Assembly: GCA_963556145.1 (NCBI GenBank) | Contig: OY744468.1 | Span: forward strand, 1,674,001 to 1,738,000 | Origin: Hygrocybe punicea | Taxonomy: Eukaryota; Basidiomycota; Agaricomycetes; Agaricales; Hygrophoraceae | Length of the DNA: 64,000 bases | Direction of reading: 5' to 3' | Part shown: one piece after another, positions 53,842 to 64,000 of the stretch | How the letters are laid out: every line of letters begins with the position of its first letter | Numbering within the stretch: the stretch's first letter is position 1 | The notes under the pieces: generated by a model | What the model was told of the DNA's origin: nothing | Database searches by the model: none | What the model saw: the letters and a program-made list of their open reading frames with translations, nothing else | Program-made: the position numbers and the translations under genes

Positions 53842-56800
53842 TCATGCCCGTTTGGAGGGGGAATGGGGACATACAGGCCCTACAGGCTCCTCACCTTCAG
53901 CAAGGCCACCCTTGCCATCATGACATGCATCCATGAATGCCACATGTTCAAATGCATCCAGGAGCTCCTCATCATCTTCCTCCTCACTTGCCAGCACACT
54001 CAGGAAGTCATCATCATCAGACTCATCAGCATCTTGTTCTCTGCTCGGTAAAGTTTCCTCCAGCTCCCTCTCGTCTTCCCAAGACCCAAAGACTGCCTCC
54101 AAAGCTGCATCGCATAGTTCTTGATCCGAGGGTCCCCAGGAATGCTCCATCGGCCGCTTGCATGGCACACCGTGGACATTTGACTGCCATATCACACATA
54201 GGTTACATACCTCCCTCCACCGCTGATCAAGCTGATACAGCATGTCAGGATCACTTGCTGTGAGTACCAGTGAGTGTGGTGTCTACACTGAGCACTGCAC
54301 ATACCATGCACTGCACGTGCAGCTTGGATGCATTCCCACTCCTCTTGCATCCACTCCTGCATTGAAGATCGCTCGTCTTGCAGACGGCTTTCTTCTTCTA
54401 TGCACCTATCCAGCTCCAACAGAGCTCCAATCCCCTCGTGAACAGCTTCATTGCCCAGCCATGGCAGTATCGGCCCAGCCATTGCATCATCAAGTCCAAC
54501 ATCTTGCCAGATGTTATCATCAAGGTCCAAATCGAATAATCCCTGGGTCTTGATGGCATGAGGTAAAACAGCATTTAGCAGAGCTGATCCCTTTTGCTTC
54601 AACTCAGCTAACTGCTTGCAGAGATCATTATATGTCTTCGCGAGCTTGCTGATGGTGGGTTCACGGCGCTTGACAGCAGATTCAGTGTGGCTCGTGATCT
54701 TTTTTTCTGGAAATAGTCAGGTTAACAAAGTCGATAACTACCGAAAGGACATGACATACCATTAACTGTGCGCCTGTAAGAACGCTCGAGCCTCTCAATC
54801 TTGAACTTGCGTTGGCGCAGGCGATCACGGAGACGTTGCTTAATGGCCCTTGCATTCATTCTGATCCACAGAAAGGCATTGTCTTTCAGCTGCTGTAAAG
54901 CTGCTCGTTCCTCCACCCCAAGAGTCAATCGCTTTTGCCGTATAGATTCTGTCAATCGTGTACAGCTTGCACGGCTCTTGTTGAGTTGGATCCCAACCTC
55001 CACAGCATCAAAAGCATCACCAAATTCATCCCCAAGAAACCTTCCAGCTCCTGCAATGTCCTTTGATGGGTCTCCAGGCTCTTTTCTAGTGCTAAAATGG
55101 CCTTGACAGCTTGCCTGCCAAGGTGCTTAGAGCGACCTGTGATAAGTCTCCTCAAGAAACCATAATGAAGAGACATCAAGACAGACTTACGGGGTGCCGG
55201 TTGCGTTTGTGTCTTTACCTGGTCTTCCCACTGTTCCCGCAGATAAGCATGTGGGATATCCTGTTGTTCCAGAATGCCTTGTGCGGTTTGCTTCTTCTCC
55301 TGACATTGATACCATTTCCGTGATAGCCAGCTTGCGAGAGTGCGGAGTGACTTGCCATCAAGATACTTGACTTGCGTGTCAAGCAAAAACAAGCGCTGGT
55401 GATACTTCTCGCAAGGAATGATCAGAACAAAGTCAATCCAATCTTATCGTGAAATACATACACCTAAGACATGCAGTGTGGGAATGAGCTTCTTTATGGC
55501 GCTCCAGAATTGTTCACAGCCCTCTCCATCTGACAACCCAAAGCCGGTGCGCTTGCAAGGATGGTATATGAGTTGACAAGGCCACTGATGGCCATAAGCA
55601 TGGAATATCGCCAGGGCGAAAACGAGGCGATCACGGTACTCGGGGAGGAAGTCCCACTTGATACAACTACGCTCAAGTTGACACCCTATGTCGTATAGCA
55701 AGCCGAGCTTTGTTGTCAGCGGAAGGTGTTCGAATAGCTGGTGCACCAACGCCAACGCGTAGTGCCTTTTCTCACCAGCTGAAGTCATGTTGACCAACCA
55801 TAGTACGCGGTCATGACGGCACAATAGCACCATCAGTCTGGTATCAGAAAAAAATTGGGTACTGCCCTTCTGTCGCTTCTTGTCTGCAGCTGTAAATGAT
55901 TCATTGCATTCATCTAGCACTGAATTCGGAACCTTCATGTTCCCCTCAAATCCATCCTCACCCGCTCTGGCTTGACGAGGATGACGGGGAGGGGGGTGGG
56001 AACAGTGCATTTCAACATAATCCTCCATTGATTTCACATTGCCTTCTGACAGGAAGATGGAGGTCGGATGTGGACATGGATGGTCACGAGAGGGCATCCC
56101 TGGTTGGGTTTTGCAGCGGGTTTGGGTAAAGCAGGCGTCAACACAGGCAATGACATCCACACTATGCATACATCAGTACGATTTGTGAGGCATTAGGTAG
56201 CTGGCCTTACATGGCATCCGACGTGCCCCACTGTGTACCTCCAAAACAGAGTGGACAGCGTGAGTGCAGATACTGTGTTGGGCGAGAAAGAGGGGGTCCA
56301 CGGTGCTCTCCACTGTCCCCGCTTGGCAAAGCTTCTTCCCTCGAGTCCGGGGTGGGCTGGTCATCTGAGGTGTGTGCTTCGACAGCATCCACAATCAGCG
56401 GCTTGCGGCCCTCCTCTATTTGATCTTGCACGTATTTATCTGTCCCATTGGTTAAGCTACCATACCACCGCAATGACTGGCCGAATCGACACCGTAAAGT
56501 ATCCTTGATTATGGCGTTAGTAAGGTAACATCCTAACCCCATGGGAACTCACCCAGGTTGTCAATTTATAACCCAGGCTGCCGAGAAATGCCTCTAGTGT
56601 CTCACAGAAAGAGGTAGTGTTGGGAGGGAGCCGAACAAAGAGTTCGTGGATGAACTGCAAGACAGAGATGTCAACAGCAAGAGAGGGGAATGTGGGTGCG
56701 CATGGAAACAAACGATGAGAAAGGAGGGTGAGGGCTGCTGGTGTGCATGAGCAACAAGTAATGTTGATGCATTCTAGGCCTGGCAGAATGTCAGGACCAT

Positions 56801-57448
56801 AAAAACTGCCATATTAAGTGATTCTTACGATCAAAGTATACACAAACGACACTGAGCGACTGACCTATCATGCTGCAGGAGCAGGCATGGGGGGGTAAAA
56901 TGGGCATTGTGGCGAAGGGAGTGGGTATTGCGCAATAATGTCAGATGTGGATGTAGCAGCAATGGTAGCACCTGCTCAATCCATTTGATACACTGTCGTT
57001 CCTTCTTTCCCCACTGTGCTTGCCTTCTAAGATCAAGATCCGGTAAATGCGTAGTCCACACCCCTTCCATTACATTGTCGTATCCCGCTACATCTGCAAG
57101 TGAAGCAAATGGAGAATCAGGCCCAATTGCGAAGGGATCATCTGGGTCGAGGTGACGCCGGTTGCGAGGCCTAGTGGGGAGGGAAGGCCTAGTGGGGAGG
57201 GAAGGCCTGACATGGGAGAGCACAGCATGTGTCAAGTGCTGTCGCCCAGGGAGCACGATGAGAGATGGCCGGTGAGATAAGAAGAGATGGGAGGTATGAG
57301 GAAGACATTTGCTAGCAGAGGGTTCGGCATTGATCAGATGATTTGCTGGATGGGATTGGTGCGATCCAGAGGGAGGAATGACGAGAGAGGCATCTGAGGA
57401 CTTAGAGGGAGTGCGTCGAGGTGAGGACTTTGGCCGACGAAATGACAT
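53842..57448 (-). CDS. KDZ (Kyakuja-Dileera-Zisupton) transposase
   Basis: A multi-exon gene (about nine exons) starting MSFRRPKSSPRRTPSK at 57448. N-terminal basic region; then a CxC-type cysteine cluster CINITCCSCTPAAL with LFPCAPTFP, and later SRCPLCFGG (about 56780-56230), a hallmark of fungal KDZ proteins. Catalytic acidic residues: Asp in CVDACF (about 56140), Asp in LLYDIGCQ (about 55690), Glu in GEGCEQFW (about 55520). A long coiled C-terminal region follows (55390-54200), ending in an Asp/Glu-rich tail and stopping at 53842. Introns are short with GT/AG. I found no stop or frameshift inside the exons, though the junction near 56860 has two possible donors. It should mobilise the 52340-62610 element. 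Confidence 0.85.
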
Positions 57449-58071
57449 GTTGGGGCAAGCACACTTGTAAGGTAACACATTACAATTGGGATCATCCCTG
57501 TTTGATAGTGTTGGGATGTTCTAAACAAAGTACACGTCAACTTGAAGCTCTCCCACAAGCTCACTTCACATCGCAATATTGTTTGTGTGCTCATGGCACT
57601 GATCGTTGCATTTTCGTCTCTGCTGCAAGTAAGTCACCGATTATGTTTGTTCACCCTATTTACCTCTTCAGTCTCAGAGGCTGCGTTTGTCACGGTTTGT
57701 GTGATAAGACTTCAAGTTCTCTCGACTTCGACATCTTTCAAGCAACTTGTCTTCAGCACAATGTTATGACCGCTTTCTGAACTGCTTCCTACTCATCAGA
57801 TACTCCCTTGCGCCTGACCAGGTTCCTCCGGTATTGGCTGATCCCAATCATGGGTATCATTGTGCCCACTGCTTTTATGAGGTTGGTCCAATTTTAATAT
57901 AGCACTCCCCATAATTATGAGCTAATATATGCCACAGGGCGCTGTCCGATCGTACGTGTGCGACATGGTGGTCTGTTTCGCCCTTGTTTACCCAATCGAT
58001 TTACTATGTTGGTACATCATGATATAATCCACAATTCATTATGACCCTTTTTCTCTCGTGCACGCCCTCCA

Positions 58072-60631
58072 ATGGCTGATTGTTCCTTAGCGTATTCATC
58101 CGAAGCGGTTACGAGAACTTACGACGGCATGATTGCCAATCAAGAGAACAGAAGCACATCAGACCTTCGATTATATGCCACACTGGAAGCCCCTGGTCCA
58201 TTCTGGCCACTGGGGGGTTATTCAGGTTCACCGCCACTTCTTTTCTGGGTACTTTGCTTAAAGTCCCCATTATTTTCCTTGCGAGCACCTATGGCTCCAA
58301 AACCTCTCTTCCGCAACGTGAAGGGGGCTTCTCGCAGCATGGCTATTAGCCGGGTCCCACCTTTTGACAACAGTCAGACACGGTGGCTTCGTTCTGTGGT
58401 CTCTGTTGATGAACCTCGCCAACTTCGTTCTGGAGCCGTTGTTTCCAAGGCTCTCGCCACCAAAAAGGTGCAATCACAACAACCTGCCGCCAACAAGTCA
58501 ATCAGCCACAAGGGTAATGAGGTGACTGATGACTCTGGTGCAGAGGCCAGTGCTGATGATGGCAACAATGACGTTCACATTGGTGAGACGAATAATCCTA
58601 CCTCTCCAGCAAGCATTTTGGCTGGGGCAGAGGTTGACAGTCGCCGTGAGAGTGACCATGATGACGAATATGGTGGCAGATCCTGGGTTAGTGAAGGCCC
58701 CATTGACGGTCCCGAGGACTACAAGGAGGGAGTGGGCCCTGCGGGAATGCCTCCCTTGAAAGTAAGTTGTTTGTATGACATATACTACGCTTCAACTGAT
58801 CCTGCATGTAACTCAGTCCGGGGTCAAATCCAAAGCCAAGACGGCCAAGCGCACACATCCTGCAGCCGCAGATGTAGTGACCGATGACAAGTCGCTCAGC
58901 TCAAGCAGTGATGTCATTGATGGGCGTCGTCTCAAGTTAGCCCAACACCAGAAAGGGGCTGACCTGGAGCACAAGGACGCAGGGCTGGAGCACAATATGT
59001 CAAATCACTCCGAATCTGATGCTCTGTCTGTGAAAAAGAGATGTTCTCGTGGTAGCCGCCGAAAAGGAAAGGGTCGCGTGCCAGCAGAATACACTGAAGG
59101 GCAGGACAACGACCGTGGCCAAGAACAGTGGGTCAAGGTTACCGGTCCCTTCCCGAAAGCCATGAAACAGGAAGCCGTTGCGTTTTCCAAGGATGTGTTG
59201 AAGGCAGCTGAGGACATCGCACGCAAGTACAAGAAGAGCGTGCATCAGGTCATGCTGGCTGCCGGTTTGGGCATTTGTCAAGCCCGTCCCGACAATCCCA
59301 TTAACACGTTCAGGAGGTGGTATGCACATGAGCACCTGAATCCAGGCTGTGAGTGACCCGTCGTCACCAGTTATTCCTGGGCTAACAAGTCATTGCAGTT
59401 CACTTTCTTGAATATGGCAGAGAGATCAACAAAGCCTTTCGCGAACTTGTTGGCGATGTCACTGACCCAGACGCACTGGCCAAACTCTTGCATCCTATGT
59501 TGGAGTACGTGGAGTCACTGGAGGATGGTTTAAAAGAATCGCCGAACACCCTTCAGTCTGTCGTGGCACATATGCAGAGTGCAAAGGACCAATTTACGGA
59601 CTTAGTATGTGCTTTCTCTGGTGATTCATTCACTCGCTCATAATGATTGTCCAGGCAGCTTCATATCACAACTTGGAGGAAATAGAAATAGTTGGTGCAA
59701 TAGTTTATACTGGCACGGATGCAGCAAGCCAACAGATGTCAGCCGTGTTTGGTGGTTCCGAGGCCATTACAATGCTCCTGAATACACACGGAACTGATGT
59801 GCGCAAGCTGCTGGACATCATCACGACTGTCATCAAGTCAGTGCATAGGTCACACAGTCTAGATCATACTGACGAATTTACAGAGCCCATGAGTTACACC
59901 AGTCAGGATACAAGATCCCCACCTTTATGGGGATGGATGTAGATTGTCGTGACCGTGAAAGCACGCGTGACCGCGATCGCCATGTCTTCAGGTCCATGTT
60001 GCAGCTCAAATTTGGTATGGATCAGCCTCTTCTGCAGCCGTATTCGTACTGATTGGAGGAACAGATCCTTATGCTGACGGCGAATTGAAGAAAATGCAGT
60101 ATCGAAAATGGTGTGACACCGCTGCGCATCTGCACTTATGCATTATCAACTGGCCCGCCACCGTGATGCCTCTTGGCCCTGAGTTCAACATCAAGAAACT
60201 CAGTGCTCAAGCACTTCATCGTCTGGTCGTGGGTTACATTGAGAATATGAAAAATGGGGATGATGATAATGTCGTGATAGACATCATCAGGTGGACTGCA
60301 GGTAAGCACCGCCAGTGATACCCATATAGCTCTGCTGACGATTCTTGTAGAACAGACTGCCCTACGTGATGATGATGCTTGGAAGGGGCTCATCCCCCTG
60401 GTCCTTTCGACGACCGGTATTACCCTGCGGCGACTCCGGGATTCCAAAGCCTGGAATCAAAACACCAATGATAGTGAAGGTCACACTTCCTCCGATGGGA
60501 GTGAACAAAACAATGTCCGCCCAACACGCTGGCTACCAGCCCGAGCTGTCAGCACCACAGCCAGGATCCCCCCTGCCAGATGTGACCACCATCTGCTTGT
60601 CCCACAAAGCGTCCGTGACAAGACGAGCTAA
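58072..60631 (+). CDS. companion gene of the KDZ element, function unknown
   Basis: Seven exons (58072-58761, 58817-59348, 59399-59604, 59655-59836, 59884-60014, 60065-60301, 60351-60631) join in frame to 752 residues with no stop. A later ATG at 58291 (MAPKPLFRNVK) may be the true start. The N-terminal third is basic and then acidic and disordered. About residues 340-400 are helical (KDVLKAAEDIARKYKKSVHQ, then TFRRWYAHEHL). Further helical regions follow (FLEYGREINKAFRELVG; HNLEEIEIVGAIVYTGTDAA) and then KIPTFMGMDVDC and QYRKWCDTAAHLHLCIINWP. I recognise no catalytic domain. It is divergent from the transposase, 623 bp apart start to start. Confidence 0.75.
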
Positions 60632-61284
60632 GGACGTCACCAACAGGTAATTGGGATCGAACCCAGTGGGGTTCAGATTTGATCGGTGGAGATTCAGAAG
60701 TCCAGCTGCCGCATTCACGCTCTAACGACAATCGTAATCATGGCAAGAATGACGACATACGTGTCATGAATGAAAGGTATCCTGTGAATTGGGCTCAATC
60801 GTCTCAAGTCCCTATTACTCGCAATCATCGCGTTCCAGGGTTGTCTCAGGTCCCAATTGCCCACAACAATGAGGCATCCTCTCAGGTCCCATTCACTCAC
60901 AATATTCATGCAGCAGGATTGTCTCAGGTCTCGATTGCCTGCAACAATTGTAGGGCTGGATCCTCTCGTGTCCTGATCACTGGTGCCTCGCCATATGCAG
61001 CAGTTAGGCCTGGCCAGACACAAGATGATGACACGCTGAGAGCTCATCACTATGGCAGTTACCAACGTCCCCAAAATGCTGACATGGATGAGGATTTGGG
61101 TTAGACCTTGAAGAGGACATGGTACAAATGGGTCAGGGATACAAGACAGATGACTACCAGTACTACTGAAGAGTGTGTGTTGTTTTGCAATGTATTTGGC
61201 ACACGAGTTGCAGCCTTGAACAGTTAGTTGGTGCACAAGGTTGGCGCATGGACCATCAGAGTTTTAAATGACACTGTTTTCCCC
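60632..61284 (+). other. 3' region of the companion gene; possible alternative last exon
   Basis: A 141-codon frame (60679-61104) has three or four repeats of SQVPIAHN/SQVPFTHN type, each about 16 residues. It is preceded by a possible intron (about 60648-60678, GTAATT...TTCAG) that is short. It may be an alternative C-terminus or a decayed exon; I could not join it in frame to the main model. Confidence 0.3.
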
Positions 61285-62610
61285 CTACTCTAATTGTCTT
61301 GACTCCATTTCCCCCTCCCATCCCCATTCCTGCATCTCTTGTTCCTCTCTCTTGTCCCCTCTCTCTCATCTTGTCCTCTTGTCTCCATCTTGTAATCCTC
61401 CTGCTACGCATTCATGATTAGTGATGTGTTGTCTGTAATGAATGTGAAGTGAGGGTTGATGATGATGTGATGATGTCATTATATGCTATGTCAGTAAGAT
61501 AATAAGATGTGGTTTGATCAGTGCATGGTGTTCATAGCTATGTATAGTTGGTGTACATGATAAACCATTATGGTGAGAGATGGAATGTCCACACTTCTGT
61601 GCACAAGCACAGGTCTGGAACATTATTGAACCAGAAGCTGAATAGTCCTAAACCATCAATATTATGGACTGTTATTGGTTTCATCCCAGGTCTGTTCCTG
61701 GGATGTTCCAGGTCTATAATGGTTGTCCCACTGCTGTTGGTGGGACATCCCAGGTCTGGAACATTATGAACCAGAAACTGAATAATCCTAAACCATTGAC
61801 ATTGTGGACTGTAATTGGCTGTCCCAAAGGTGGTGTGGGGACATCCCAGGTGTATAGTGGGATGTCACAGGAATGTCCCAGGTATCTAATGGTCTGTCCC
61901 AGGGCTGTATGGAGATGTCCCATGTCTGTAGTGGGATGTCCCAGGGCTGTCCCAGGGCTGTCCCAGGGCTGTCCCAGGATGTCCCAGGGACATCCCAGGT
62001 CTTTAATGGGCTGTCCCAGGTCTGTATGGGGATGTCCCAGGGCTGTCCCAGGTCTCTACTGGGCTGTCCTGGGCTGTCCCAGGTCTGTATGGGATGTCCC
62101 AGGGCTGTCCCAGGGATGTCCCAGGTCTCTAATGGGCTGTACCAGGTCTGTATGGGGATGTCCCAGGTCTATAGTGGGATGTCCCAGGGCTGTCCCAGGG
62201 CTGTCCCAGGGATGTCCCAGGTCTCTACCAGAGTCTACAAGTAACATGCATGTAGCTATACAGCTATCATATGTTGTATATGATGGCTACTAACATTCCA
62301 TTGACCGATAACCACACTATCATTGTGGCCACAGCAAAAAAAAAATTTCAAAAAAATATCCAAAAATTAGTTTGGGAAATCCCAAAAGACCCCCTGGCAC
62401 CAGGGACATCCCATTGTCCCAATGCTTTGGACCAGGGACAGCCCAGGGACAGCCTAGGGACAGCCCAGGGACATCCCAGGATAGCCCAGGGACAGCCCAT
62501 GGACATGAATATTAGCCCTGGGCCAGACCTGTCGTTTCTCAATATGTAGAAGTGACATACGACCCATTCAGTTACATCTACAAGTTTAAAAAATCGGGGG
62601 GCCTGAATTG
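61285..62610. repeat. KDZ right terminal inverted repeat
   Basis: Inverted copy of 52340-53674, from CTACTCTAATTGTCTTGACT to CCGATTTTTT-type sequence and GGCCTGAATTG at the outer end. Confidence 0.9.
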
Positions 62611-62618
62611 ACATATTT

Positions 62619-62980
62619 ATTGCTATTTGCAGGTATTTTGGTACATGTGAAATAATCACAAGATTTTGATGTTGAAAACATCAAAATTTAACTCCTGCAG
62701 TTTTCAGCAGAATCAGATGATTAGATTGGCTCACTTGTAGAGCAATGACAAATGCATAAAAATCCACATGTTGAATATAGTCATTTATAAGCCAAACTGA
62801 GTATATATCAAACAAATTATTTCATTTGTATTACTAGCAGCTAGGAATCAGAATGTACTGCAATTTTGCCTATCCAATCACCTGATCCTGCCCAAACCCA
62901 AAGGAGTTAAAATTGAAATGTTGAAAACATCATAAATTTTTGATTATATTACATGTGCCAAAATAACTGCGAATAGCAAT
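62619..62980. repeat. foldback repeat next to the KDZ element
   Basis: About 360 bp with inverted arms of roughly 85 bp: ATTGCTATTTGCAGGTATTT, TGGTACATGTGA and TTTAACTCCT on the left pair with inverted matches at 62890-62980. The KDZ duplication ends only 2 bp to its left. Confidence 0.65.
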
Positions 62981-63225
62981 GATTTCTCTACAAGTGATGA
63001 ACAGAAATAGGGGTTCTATCATTTTGTGAATGTAATGAGAATAGAAACATGAAATATGGAACTTATAAATTGTATGTTGAAGTATATGATACTTTGTAAA
63101 GAATACACAGTGGTATTATCTTTTTTGATTAATATAAATCTGTAAATAGCAGAAAATAAATAGTGAATTAATTATATAAACCAAACAATAATCTTCACCA
63201 GAAATTTTGCATTTGTGGAGGTGCA
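62981..63225. other. AT-rich, nothing recognised
   Basis: No gene, repeat or motif seen. Confidence 0.5.
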
Positions 63226-63646
63226 TCAGCCTAGAAAATAGTGGGTGCAGGAGATATGCTGATAACATCAGCCTAGGCCATCCCAGTGGGGCCTGAAGTT
63301 ATCCTGGGAAATCAGCCTAGATCATCCCAGTTGGGTCAGGATATATCCTGAGAAAATCAGCCTAGATCAAATCAGCCTAGATCAAATCAGCCTGAATCAT
63401 GTCAGTTGGGCCAGGATATATCCTGAGAACCTCAGCCTAGACCATGTCAGTTGGGTCAGGATATATCCTGAGAAATTCAGCCTGAACCATGTCAGTTGGA
63501 CCAGGATATATCCTGAGAACCTCAGCCTAGACCATGTCAGTTGGGCCAGGATATATCTCAGCCTGATTCAGTTATCCCCAAGTCAGTTGGGTGATCTCAT
63601 TTTCAGGCATCTCATCTCAGTTGGTAATATCTTGCTGAATCTGGTG
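63226..63646 (-). repeat. palindrome-bearing satellite-like repeat, copy 4
   Basis: Reverse orientation; the head ends TTGCTGAATCTGGTG at 63646. Units carry CAGGATATATCCTG, with a short local triplication of GATCAAATCAGCCTA near 63360-63390. Confidence 0.8.
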
Positions 63647-64000
63647 GGGGGTTAATGTAGTGGTAAGAGTCCACTCCACAAAATGTGTATAATGGTTAGG
63701 ACCACATGATCCAACTGGATAGTAAGTTGAATCCAATTGATCAATAAGTTTGGATCAATAGAGATGTAGTAGGAGTCCACCATCTCCACAATATCCATTT
63801 TAGTTCACCTAAAATGTACCAAGCCCAGATGAAGTCCAACTTCAGTTCACCTTCACAGTCCTTCAGTCCTTTTCAAAATTTAGCTAGTCCACATGTACAA
63901 GATGAAGACAAGATGGACTCTACAAGGATGAACTGATGAATCATTTAAAGGCTAGGAGTCAATTGCAATTATATTGGAATGATGCCAAAATTTTCAAACC
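63647..64000. other. non-coding right edge
   Basis: No gene is recognised. 63660-63860 has GTCCAC/GTTCAC repeats of low order. A GTAGTGGTAAGAGTCC stretch recalls a tRNA A-box but no B-box follows. Confidence 0.4.

Larger units (their letters stand above)
52340..62610. mobile_element. complete KDZ transposon with 1.33-kb terminal inverted repeats
   Basis: 10,271 bp. The left repeat (52340-53674) and right repeat (61285-62610) are nearly identical inverted copies; 92-codon and 73-codon open stretches within them translate identically in both. They contain many CCTGGGACAGCC/CCTGGGACATCCC units. A 7-bp direct repeat ACATATT flanks the ends (52333-52339 and 62611-62617) and the ends match as CA(C/A)TTCAGGCC. 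Inside are the KDZ transposase (minus) and a divergent companion gene (plus). Near-identical ends and open genes suggest recent insertion. Confidence 0.85.

Noticed and set aside
63650..63730. tRNA-like or SINE-like A-box (GTAGTGGTAAGAG)
   Set aside because: No B-box or cloverleaf could be drawn.

Overview
The window is from a filamentous basidiomycete, most likely an Agaricomycete with a large, transposon-rich genome. Genes carry many short introns (about 45-65 bp, GTAAGT-like donors). KDZ, Helitron, PIF/Harbinger, hAT and Tc1-type DNA elements are nested inside one another, and the host-like gene families are of a kind I recall only from mushrooms. No rRNA, tRNA, CRISPR or bacterial signal was seen. 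Nearly all recognisable sequence is mobile DNA or its remains.

Layout. 1-6157: an old KDZ transposase remnant split by a hAT-type MITE (332-973), then a 2.8-kb Tc1/mariner-like element (2140-4933) whose transposase is broken by one stop. 6158-9214: satellite-like repeat, unexplained sequence and a foldback MITE. 9253-18162: the least expected region, four spliced genes arranged A(-) B(+) C(-) D(+). C is an ATP-grasp-like protein; A, B and D have no assigned function. C and D are divergent around an array of 82-bp units carrying GAACATGTTC dyads. 19543-27071: a Helitron with a Rep-helicase and a ubiquitin-peptidase-like domain in the same frame. 27072-42203: a mosaic of low-complexity GC-rich blocks, 44-bp and palindromic satellite repeats, long foldbacks and a 1.25-kb hAT element.

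42204-46701 is a second hAT-type element into which a 3.1-kb Tc1-like element has jumped; the latter carries an apparently intact transposase and a 497-codon four-exon companion gene. 46819-50877 is a two-gene PIF/Harbinger element, decayed by stops. 52340-62610 is a large, apparently young KDZ element: 1.33-kb near-identical terminal inverted repeats, a multi-exon KDZ transposase and a divergently transcribed 752-aa companion gene with all exons open. 62611-64000 holds one more foldback and one more palindromic repeat array.

How the parts work together. Each autonomous element pairs a DDE/KDZ or Rep-helicase enzyme with an accessory protein: Myb-like in Harbinger, SAM-like in Tc1, an unknown acidic protein in KDZ and a peptidase domain in the Helitron. 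Decay is strongly patterned: seven of nine in-frame stops found in otherwise open genes are TGA at plausible CGA arginine codons, as expected from deamination of methylated CpG. All calls come from reading the sequence; no database search was run.
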